From G963666895 sp963666895 (GTDB taxonomy: Bacteria > Desulfobacterota > Desulfovibrionia > Desulfovibrionales > Desulfovibrionaceae), in assembly GCA_963666895.2 (NCBI GenBank), contig CAXXNS010000001.1:372001-436000 (forward strand): a DNA stretch of 64,000 nucleotides. The letters are read 5' to 3'. This document shows positions 58,096 through 64,000 of the stretch, one piece after another. Under the pieces are notes generated by a model. It did not search any database. It saw nothing but the letters and a program-made list of their open reading frames with translations, and was not told the origin of the DNA. Both the position numbers and the translations under genes were made by a program. Every line of letters begins with the position of its first letter. The first letter of the stretch is position 1.

Positions 58096-58128
58096 AAAAA
58101 GCCTTGCCCACGTTGCGGCGGGCAAGGC
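58096..58128 (-). terminator. Intrinsic terminator between dsrD and cbiA
   Basis: On the minus strand GCCTTGCCC / GGGCAAGGC with a ten-base loop and TTTTT. It lies 28 bases after dsrD and reaches to within a few bases of the cbiA start. Confidence 0.85.
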
Positions 58129-58155
58129 CCTTGCGTCCTGCCGGTAGGAGGAGGG

Positions 58156-58403
58156 TTAGGCCTCGCCTTCGCCCGCCGCCTGCTTGCCCTGGCCGGCCAT
58201 GCCGTACAGGGTGGTGGACCCGCTGGACCAGAAGATGAGGGTTCCCTCGTTGACCATCTCGGTCAGAACCTTCTTCACCTCGCGGCTCTTCGCATCGGGA
58301 AAAGCTTGGTGAAGTCGTTGAAGTAGAACTTGGTCTTGGTCGCGGATTTGGAATCGCAGAAATCCGTAACAACCTTTTTGGCTTCCGCCATGTCGAGAGG
58401 CAT
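58156..58403 (-). CDS. dsrD: DsrD, dissimilatory sulfite reductase-associated protein, frame broken by one missing base
   Basis: DsrD is a winged-helix protein that stimulates the DsrAB reaction. The start MPLDMAEAKKVVTDFCDSKS and the end REVKKVLTEMVNEGTLIFWS are both well conserved but lie in different frames. One C is missing at about 58297-58299, where KLFPDAKSR should be encoded. Adding one base gives 83 codons, close to the usual 78 residues. A GAGGTGAG ribosome site precedes the ATG at 58403. A sequence error is much more likely than loss. Confidence 0.88.
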
Positions 58404-58423
58404 ATCTCACCTCGGTGGTTTTC

Positions 58424-58451
58424 GGGGCGCGGGGAAAAATCCCCGCGCCCC
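58424..58451 (-). promoter_or_regulatory. Very stable hairpin between dsrB and dsrD
   Basis: A perfect 12-bp stem, GGGGCGCGGGGA / TCCCCGCGCCCC with a four-base loop, ends 14 bases after the dsrB stop and 20 bases before the dsrD start. No T run follows. It probably protects the dsrAB mRNA end or lowers read-through into dsrD. Confidence 0.7.
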
Positions 58452-58465
58452 GTTGTTGTGCAGTC

Positions 58466-59611
58466 TTAGAACTTGAACTGCGTGGTCTGGCGCCAGGTGT
58501 AGTAGGCGGGATCGCGGAAGTCGTCGATCAGGTGCTCGGTGAACTCCAGACCGCACTTCTCGAAGAAGCGCTCCCAACCGATCCGGGTGGCCCAGTCGCC
58601 CATGCGCTCGTACTTGCGGGCGTCGGCGGCGTAGGTGTCCAGAATCTTCTTGATGGTCTTGGTCATGGTGGGCCAACGCGGCGGCTCGTTCGGGATGAAC
58701 GGCACGACCACGCGGGAGAACTGCGGATGGCTGATGCGGTTGGAGATCTTGCCGCCAACCAGCAGAGCGATGCCGTCACCGACCTTGTCGGCCAGAGGCA
58801 TGGCCGGGCACATGGTGTAGCAGTTGCCGCAGAACATGCAGCGTTCCTGCTTCACGGCCACGGTCTTGTACTCCTTGCCGTCGATCTCGACCTTGGACGG
58901 GCGGATGGCGCCGGTGGGGCACGCGGCCACGGCCAGCGGGATCTCGCACACGTTGTCCAGGTACGTGTGGTCCATCATCGGGGGCTTGCGGTGGATGCCC
59001 AGGATGGCGATGTCCGAGCAGTGCACGGCGCCGCACATGTTCAGGCAGCAAGCCATGGAGATGCGGACCGGAGCGGGCAGACGCATGTTCTGGAATTCCT
59101 CGAACACGGCGTCCAGGGTCGCTTTCACGGTACCGGAAGCGTCCGTGGCCGGGGTGTGGCAGTGGACCCAGCCCTGGGTGTGCACGATGTTGGTCACGCC
59201 AGCACCGGTGCCGCCCACGGGGAACTTGTGGGAACCGCCGGCGAACTTCTGGCCGTTGAGGTACGTCTTGAGTTTCAGGGCCTCGTCCTTGGTCTCGACC
59301 ATGAACTCGATGTTGTTGCGGGTGGTGAAACGCAGGTAGCCGCCGCAGAACTTGTCGGCAACGTCCATCATCTCGCGCAGGTGGGTGACGCTCATCAGGC
59401 GGGCGCCGCCGCAACGGACGGTGTACACTTCGTCGCCGGACTCGGCCTTGTGCATGAGCAGGCCGGGCTCCAGGATTTCGTGGTACAGCCATTTGCCGAA
59501 GTTCTTCTTGATGACCGGCGGCAGGAACTGGTCGTACTTCTTGGGGCCGATGTCCGTAATACGGTTTTCCATCGGCTTTTCGGGATTGTATCCAGCAGAG
59601 ATGAAAGCCAT
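58466..59611 (-). CDS. dsrB: Dissimilatory sulfite reductase beta subunit
   Basis: A 381-residue siroheme/Fe4S subunit that with DsrA reduces sulfite in sulfate respiration. Cluster ligands lie in MACCLNMCGAVHCSD, and the ferredoxin insert in AVAACPTGAIRPSK and ERCMFCGNCYTMCPAMP. KFAGGSHKFPVGGTGAG and NIVHTQGWVHCHTPATD are typical of DsrB. It follows dsrA after 18 bases. Base composition is less extreme than in neighbouring genes, as expected for a highly expressed gene. Confidence 0.98.
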   Translation of the reverse strand: MAFISAGYNPEKPMENRITDIGPKKYDQFLPPVIKKNFGKWLYHEILEPGLLMHKAESGDEVYTVRCGGARLMSVTHLREMMDVADKFCGGYLRFTTRNNIEFMVETKDEALKLKTYLNGQKFAGGSHKFPVGGTGAGVTNIVHTQGWVHCHTPATDASGTVKATLDAVFEEFQNMRLPAPVRISMACCLNMCGAVHCSDIAILGIHRKPPMMDHTYLDNVCEIPLAVAACPTGAIRPSKVEIDGKEYKTVAVKQERCMFCGNCYTMCPAMPLADKVGDGIALLVGGKISNRISHPQFSRVVVPFIPNEPPRWPTMTKTIKKILDTYAADARKYERMGDWATRIGWERFFEKCGLEFTEHLIDDFRDPAYYTWRQTTQFKF

Positions 59612-59629
59612 GATCTTTCCTCCGTATGC

Positions 59630-60943
59630 TTAGCGCTGGTGGCGTTTGCGGAACTCGTCGATGTCGCGATCCCAGCCGCCTTCCACATCCTCGGCCTTCC
59701 AGAAGATGTAGGGGTTGTGGCGGGGTTCCTGAACCTGGCGGGCGTCCACGGGAACGCCAGCGGCCTTGATGAGAGCGGCAAAGCCCATGCGTTTCATGGT
59801 CTCGCCCACGCGCTCACGGTTCTTGCCTTCCTCCATCCACAGATCCCAGATGCCCTCGATGATCTCCTTGATCTCGTCGTAGGGTTCCTCGACCTTGATG
59901 AAGGGCACCAGCAGGGAGCCCATCTGGGCGCCGTCAAGAATGGGGGCCTTGGCGCCGAGCAGCATGGAGCAGCCGCGGTCGTTGCCGATGCGCAGGGCGC
60001 GAGGCATGACGTTGATGCAGTGCATGCAGCGGACGCATTCCTTGGTGTTGATGGTCAGCTTGGAGCCGTCCCAGTCCATGCAGTCGGACGGGCACAGGTC
60101 GATGACTTCCTTCTGGATGTCGAACTTGCCCCAGTCGCGGCCCGCGTGGGCGCCGGCATTGGGGGCCAGCTCGCCGCCGACGTAGGCGGCCACGGCCTTC
60201 TGGTCGATGCGGATGTCGTCGCGCCAGGTGCCGAGGAAGGACAGGTCCGAACGGGCGATGGCGGCCACGCAACCGTTGGGGCAGCCGTCGAACTTGAATT
60301 TGAATTTGTACGGGAAGGCCGGACGGTGCAGCTCGTCCTGGTATTCCTCGGTCAGCTGGTAGCACAGCTCCTGCGTGTTGTAGCAGGCGAATTCGCAACG
60401 GGACTCGCCCAGGCAGCAGGCCGGGGTGCGCAGGTTGGAGCCGGAGCCACCAAGGTCGGTGTCCAGCTTGTGGGTCAGCTCGAAGAAAATCTCTTCCAAC
60501 TGCGGGGTGGTGGTGCCGAGCATGACCATGTCACCGGTGGCGCCGTGCATGTTCATCAGGCCGGAGCCGCGGAAGTCCCACAGGTCGCAGATCTGGCGCA
60601 GGAACTCGGTGCTGTAGTACTTGCCATTCGGCTGGTTGACGCGAATGGTGTGGAAGTGGGCCACGCCGGGGAACTTTTCGGGCTGGTCGCAGTAACGGCC
60701 GATGACGCCGCCGCCGTATCCGAAAACGCCCACGATGCCGCCGTGTTTCCAGTGGGTCTCACCTTCCTCGTAGGAAAGCTCGAGCACGCCCAACAGGTCT
60801 TCCGGACACTCAACCGGAATCTGATACTCCACGCCGTCCGGATTGGCGGCGCGGTGATCAGCCTCCTGCTTGATGTCGGACACAAAGCTGGGCCACGGTC
60901 CGGTCTCCAGCTGGTCCAACATGGGAGTTTTGTGTTTCGCCAT
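59630..60943 (-). CDS. dsrA: Dissimilatory sulfite reductase alpha subunit
   Basis: A 437-residue catalytic subunit. Siroheme-Fe4S ligands appear in TPACCLGESRCEFAC and DGCPNGC, and the ferredoxin insert in CPSDCMDWDG and KECVRCMHCINVMP. W-K-H-G-GIVGVFGYGGGVIG and HFHTIRVNQPNGKYY lie in the N-terminal part. The open frame runs to 61108, but the ATG at 60943 has GGAGG eight bases before it and starts the typical MAKHKTPMLDQL. It is the first gene of dsrABD. Confidence 0.98.
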   Translation of the reverse strand: MAKHKTPMLDQLETGPWPSFVSDIKQEADHRAANPDGVEYQIPVECPEDLLGVLELSYEEGETHWKHGGIVGVFGYGGGVIGRYCDQPEKFPGVAHFHTIRVNQPNGKYYSTEFLRQICDLWDFRGSGLMNMHGATGDMVMLGTTTPQLEEIFFELTHKLDTDLGGSGSNLRTPACCLGESRCEFACYNTQELCYQLTEEYQDELHRPAFPYKFKFKFDGCPNGCVAAIARSDLSFLGTWRDDIRIDQKAVAAYVGGELAPNAGAHAGRDWGKFDIQKEVIDLCPSDCMDWDGSKLTINTKECVRCMHCINVMPRALRIGNDRGCSMLLGAKAPILDGAQMGSLLVPFIKVEEPYDEIKEIIEGIWDLWMEEGKNRERVGETMKRMGFAALIKAAGVPVDARQVQEPRHNPYIFWKAEDVEGGWDRDIDEFRKRHQR

Positions 60944-61314
60944 TCCCTTAACCTCCATCGTTTGATTAAGTGGTACCAATGCAACCTTGGCTTGTCCGGT
61001 CTGGACGGCGCAAGCGCCCGTCTGGGCCGGACCGATCTCCTCAAACAGACTCTGCATTTTTGGAAGGGGGGTAGCAAAGCAAAACCCCGGCCATGCGCCA
61101 TTTGGCACAAGGTCCGTCCAGTATTAAAGAGTATCCACCTTCTTTGTCAACCGAAAAACGCAGGAATCCGTTGCAAATAAATGCTCCCAGGGACTTCCGG
61201 GCAAGACTTCGGACCCTTGCCACCACGGCCTCGGTTGGGGTAAGCCTGCCCCCGGCAAAGGCGTTCGTGACAGCGCCGTCCGACACCCCGTAAAAACCCG
61301 GAGTCCAGCCAACC
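60944..61314. other. 371-base divergent intergenic region before dsrA
   Basis: It holds the dsrA leader of about 170 nt, the dsrA promoter at 61122-61150 and the upstream region of the Cys-cluster gene at 61315. No further gene is seen. Open frames in this gap are unsupported. Confidence 0.6.
61122..61150 (-). promoter_or_regulatory. dsrA promoter
   Basis: On the minus strand TTGACA (61150-61145), 17 bases, TTTAAT (61127-61122): a strong sigma70 promoter. Confidence 0.75.
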
Positions 61315-62040
61315 GTGACACAGGAAACCGCCCCTTTTGATCCCGCCGCCTGCCGCCGCTGCGGACAGTGCTGCGCCCAGGGAGGCCCCGTGCTCCATCT
61401 GGCCGACCTGGACCTGATCCGGACCGGCGTGGTGGACCTGGACGACCTGGTCACCCTGCGGGCCGGAGAGCCGGTGCTGGACCAGCCCAGGGGCGTGGTC
61501 GCCCGGCTGGGCCTGGAGGCGGTCAAGGTGCGCGACGCCGAAACGACGGACGCCTGCCGCTTCTACCGGGACGAGGACAAGTCCTGCGCCATCTACGACA
61601 CGCGGCCGGCCGAGTGCCGGGCCCTGCTCTGCACGGACACCAAGGCCTTGGAGGACATGTACGAGCGCGACCGGATCGGCCGCACCGACATCCTGCCCCC
61701 GGGCCATCCGCTGCTGGAGCTGGTGGCCGAGCAGGAGGCGCGCTGCCCGGCGGAACGGGCCGTGGATTTGGCCGAGGCCGTGCTGCGGGCCGGTCCGGAC
61801 GAGCGCCGGGGCCTGGCCGCCGAGCTCGCCCCGCTGTCCGCCTGGGACCGGGAGATCAGGGCCGCCCTGGGGTCCAGGCTCCCGGAGGGGTGCCAAAGCC
61901 TGGCCCGGGCCGAACACTTCCTGCTGGGCCGCCCCCTGGCCGTGGTCCTGTCCCCCCTGGGGCTGGTGCTGGACCAGGAGGCCGGAACCCTGGGCCTGCG
62001 CACAGGTCCAAGCAATCAAGGAGCCAACCATGAAGGATGA
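61315..62040 (+). CDS. YkgJ-type Cys-cluster protein
   Basis: A 241-residue protein with the YkgJ/UPF0153 pattern of four conserved Cys: CRRCGQCC near residue 13, then CRFYRDEDKSCAIYDTRPAECR. These probably bind zinc or an Fe-S cluster. The rest is helical and ordinary. The GTG at 61315 is chosen because the conserved sequence starts at once. The next small gene overlaps its last 11 bases. Function is unknown. Confidence 0.88.
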   Translation: MTQETAPFDPAACRRCGQCCAQGGPVLHLADLDLIRTGVVDLDDLVTLRAGEPVLDQPRGVVARLGLEAVKVRDAETTDACRFYRDEDKSCAIYDTRPAECRALLCTDTKALEDMYERDRIGRTDILPPGHPLLELVAEQEARCPAERAVDLAEAVLRAGPDERRGLAAELAPLSAWDREIRAALGSRLPEGCQSLARAEHFLLGRPLAVVLSPLGLVLDQEAGTLGLRTGPSNQGANHEG

Positions 62041-62308
62041 CCGAGGATTCTACTACCACCCCTCGCTCCAGGCCCGGGGCACGCGCATGTACGTGCGCCG
62101 CAACGACGAGGGCCAGATCGAGTTCCGCCTCTTTTCCGAGGAGAACCCGGACGTCTGGGAAAAGCACGAATGGCTGACCCTGGACGTGATCACGCGGGCG
62201 GCCAAGATGTACACGGACCTGGGCCGCGGCGAGCGCAACCCCATGGGCCTGTATGACGCCGAGGTGGCCGAGAGGCTCCTGGCCGACGCGGAACGCCAGG
62301 CCGACTGA
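62030..62308 (+). CDS. Small conserved-looking protein of 92 residues
   Basis: Opens with MKDDRGFYYHPSLQARGTRM and has an acidic, aromatic core (RLFSEENPDVWEKHEWLTLD). No signal or membrane helix. The family is not recognised. It overlaps the Cys-cluster gene by 11 bases and has GGAGCC before the ATG, so both are translated from one mRNA. Confidence 0.75.
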   Translation: MKDDRGFYYHPSLQARGTRMYVRRNDEGQIEFRLFSEENPDVWEKHEWLTLDVITRAAKMYTDLGRGERNPMGLYDAEVAERLLADAERQAD

Positions 62309-62467
62309 CCGGCCGGTCCGTCCCGCGCATGAGAATCATCCCTGCCCTGCCCAAGTGGGCGTAATTTGCTTCCGGGGTATCCGCCCCTCCGATCAAAACG
62401 CGCCTCATTTTTTCCACCTATTCGTGATGCAATTCGCACCACACCACAATTCTTGCGTTTTCTTCGC

Positions 62468-62482
62468 GGCACGATTCTTGAT
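62468..62482 (+). promoter_or_regulatory. Imperfect sigma54-like site before the CII-like gene
   Basis: CGGCAC-GATTC-TTGA differs from TGGCAC-N5-TTGC at the first and last bases. It lies 58 bases before the gene. No known activator site is visible. Confidence 0.25.
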
Positions 62483-62540
62483 TTTGTAGCTCTTGAATAC
62501 CTGTCTCTTTCGCGCGGACACGAAAACCAGGAGAGCGTTC

Positions 62541-62840
62541 ATGGACCGCTTCAAACTGACCAGGATCATTCAAGAAACCATTCTCGAAGGCCGCAAGCCC
62601 GCCAAAGTCGTTTCCCAGGAAATCGGCAAACCGTATTCGACCATGCTCCGGGAGGCCAATCCCTTTGACACCACGGCCAAGGTCGGTGTGGAAACCCTCA
62701 TGGACATCATGCGGGTGACCAACAACCCCGCGGCCCTGCGCTACATGGCCGAACTCATGGGATACGAGTTGGTGCCCAAGGCCATGGCCGATCCCCAGGC
62801 CATGGACTCGGCCGATACGGGCTACACGGGCAACGCGTAA
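62541..62840 (+). CDS. Phage CII-like regulatory protein (stand-alone)
   Basis: A 99-residue helical protein with the pattern of the phage regulatory CII family: KLTRIIQETILEGRKPAKVV, IGKPYSTMLREANPFD and ALRYMAELMGYEL. The family is found on prophages and, in Desulfovibrio, also outside them. No integrase, repressor or structural phage gene is present here. AGGAGAG is the ribosome site; the longer frame from 62493 is not used. Confidence 0.75.
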   Translation: MDRFKLTRIIQETILEGRKPAKVVSQEIGKPYSTMLREANPFDTTAKVGVETLMDIMRVTNNPAALRYMAELMGYELVPKAMADPQAMDSADTGYTGNA

Positions 62841-62842
62841 GA

Positions 62843-62876
62843 AAAAAGGCCCGTCCCGGAGGATGGAGACGGGCCG
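62843..62876 (-). terminator. Terminator of the secreted protein gene at 62922
   Basis: On the minus strand GGCCCGTC / GACGGGCC with TTTTTT after it. On the plus strand, the hairpin follows the CII-like gene but lacks Ts. Confidence 0.85.
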
Positions 62877-62921
62877 ACCCCCGCCGCTTTGGGCGGTCAG
62901 GGGAGAATCAAGCGGCGTGAT

Positions 62922-63267
62922 TCAGGGTGCGGAGTCCCGGCCATTCTCGCCCGGGCCCTGCCCGGCGCCTGGAAAGGGCTGCGCCTGCTGGGCTTGTTCC
63001 GGTGCGTCCGATGACGGCCCGCCCATCTTGCCCTGAATCTGCACCTGGCCCGTGACCGGGTCCCGGATGACCTCCATAAAGGATGCGTCTCCGGACTGGT
63101 TCGGGCCGTTTTGATTTGGACCGGGTTGGAACGGACCGGGCTGGTTCTGGGCCAGCAGGTCGGACGGACGCACCGGGGGGCGCGGCCAACGCGCAGGGCT
63201 GCGCCCAGACGGGAACCGCCTGGGCCAGGCACAGTATGGAGAGTATCAGGACCAGCAACGCACGCAC
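62922..63267 (-). CDS. Secreted Pro/Gln-rich protein, frame broken by one extra base
   Basis: A GTG start at 63267 gives the signal peptide VRALLVLILSILCLAQAVPVWA. The mature part continues APPVRPSDLLAQNQPG and a low-complexity Gln, Asn, Pro, Gly sequence with FMEVIRDPVTGQVQIQGKMGG in the middle. Six Gs at 63175-63180 shift the frame where five would keep it open. About 115 residues when corrected. No family is recognised. Confidence 0.6.
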
Positions 63268-63440
63268 GACCGAACCCCCGGTTTGTCGATCCGCCCGACA
63301 ATGGGCGGCCCCTCGCGCCCCAAACCAAAGCAACCCGTGTGCCAACGGGCAACATCCCAAAATCGCGAAACAAAAATTTTCAGAGCCCTGGAAGGGAACG
63401 CTTTTGAGCGCAATTCTTGCGCAGGTGGGCCCGCGCCTTC

Positions 63441-63471
63441 TTGACCCTGTCCGAGCCCCCGGCGCTATCCT
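63441..63471 (+). promoter_or_regulatory. Promoter candidate close to the SGNH-type gene start
   Basis: TTGACC (63441-63446), 19 bases (a C run in it may be miscounted), TATCCT (63466-63471), ATG eight bases further on. Confidence 0.35.
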
Positions 63472-63479
63472 GACTCCAC

Positions 63480-64000
63480 ATGAAGAACCTCCTGCGCGCC
63501 CTCGCCTCCACCCTCGTGGCCATCCTGGCCGTGCTCCTGCTCCTGGAGGTCATTCTGCAATTTCTGCCCGTGAACTCCGGGCTGAGCACCCAGCCCGTAA
63601 ACCAGGCCGACCCCATCCTGCACTTCAAGCCGGACCGCGACGTTACCTGGTCCCGGTTCCCGGACTTCTCCATGCGCAACCAGGCCCACGTGAACAACTA
63701 CGGGTTCATCAGCGACCCGGACTACGTCCCCGGACGACCCCCGGCCCCTGGTGGCGGTCATCGGCGACTCCTACGTGGAGGCGGCCATGGTGCCCTGGAA
63801 GGAAACCGTGCAGGGCCGCCTGGACGCGGCCCTGGAGCCCCCTGGCCCGGGCCTACTCCTTCGGCGCCTCGGGTGCGCCCCTGTCCCAGTACCTGGCCTA
63901 TGCGGGCTGGGTGGCCAAGACCTTCGCGCCCCAGCGCATGGTCTTCGTGGTGGTGACCAACGACTTTGACGAGTCCCTGCTCAAGTACAAGAGCGACCCG
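63480..64000 (+). CDS. SGNH/GDSL-type hydrolase-like protein, frame broken and cut by the window end
   Basis: The visible 173 residues (when corrected) start with a membrane anchor (LASTLVAILAVLLLLEVILQ), then a periplasmic part with NNYGFISDPDYVPDDPRPLV and the GDS motif VAVIGDSYVEAAMV, later ASGAPLSQYLAYAG and VVVTNDFDE with the ND pair typical of SGNH folds. One extra C at about 63728 and one at about 63838 break the frame. It may be a polysaccharide acetyl-transferase or hydrolase like AlgX/AlgJ. The right end lies outside the window. Confidence 0.75.

Noticed and set aside
62541..62840. Prophage remnant around the CII-like gene
   Set aside because: No integrase, attachment repeat, structural or lysis gene is present on either side.

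Overview
The window reads as chromosome of a GC-rich sulfate-reducing deltaproteobacterium of the Desulfovibrio / Pseudodesulfovibrio type. The main evidence is a dsrA-dsrB-dsrD cluster followed by cbiA (56.6-60.9 kb), a tetraheme periplasmic cytochrome c3 (8.9 kb), a Thi4 thiazole synthase of the sulfide-using anaerobic type (position 1), and a rubrerythrin-VIT1 fusion (2.7 kb). There is no CRISPR array, transposase or prophage. One isolated CII-like regulator is the only phage-flavoured gene. Most genes are housekeeping, envelope or signalling genes in short operons whose ends overlap.

Layout. 0-11.3 kb: Thi4 end, RluA-type pseudouridine synthase, two lipoproteins, VIT1 fusion, groES-groEL, a DacA-type carboxypeptidase, a Tat-exported M48 lipoprotein protease, cytochrome c3, a response regulator with SpoIIE phosphatase, and mntP. 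11.3-18.1 kb (minus strand): a signalling operon made of histidine kinase, lipoprotein, sigma54-type response regulator and hybrid kinase. Its first three genes have the order and sizes of enterobacterial glrK-qseG-glrR. A perfect sigma54 promoter and a terminated non-coding stretch of about 195 nt lie in front of it, where enterobacteria carry glmY. 18.1-25.2 kb: an unknown gene, a 39-residue basic protein, an FmdB protein, then purB-pyrE running into an envelope operon. That operon encodes a Csd6/Pgp2-like YkuD protein with NTF2-like domains, a membrane coiled-coil protein and a Csd4/Pgp1-like M99 peptidase with a Gln zinc ligand. This suggests control of vibrioid cell shape. 25.3-38.8 kb: ExbB-ExbD with an atypical third protein, a dehydrogenase, an aminotransferase plus methyltransferase, a TerB/FHA-like/ABC transporter operon, and a STAS protein near a membrane SpoIIE phosphatase. 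38.9-45.1 kb: tRNA-Arg(ACG) and an acyl-CoA dehydrogenase, ETF-quinone oxidoreductase, etfB, etfA operon. 45.1-56.6 kb: VapBC, radical SAM protein, an SH3-YkuD-DUF1287 fusion, CheV, a winged-helix regulator with NeuB, an acyl-CoA ligase, cyclophilin, and a TPR O-GlcNAc-type glycosyltransferase. 56.6-64 kb: cbiA, dsrDBA, a Cys-cluster protein, the CII-like protein, and a cut GDSL-type protein.

Three points cut across the genes. A 120-122 bp palindromic repeat occurs three times, each time filling the gap between two convergent genes. Several genes have a TTG-N17-TA promoter ending only 5-9 nt before the ATG and no ribosome-binding site, which implies leaderless mRNAs. Six genes carry one-base indels at C/G runs. 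After correction every one whose ends are in the window becomes a full reading frame, so these look like sequence errors, concentrated at 39.9-43.9 kb, rather than gene decay.

All calls come from reading the sequence. No similarity search or structure prediction was run.
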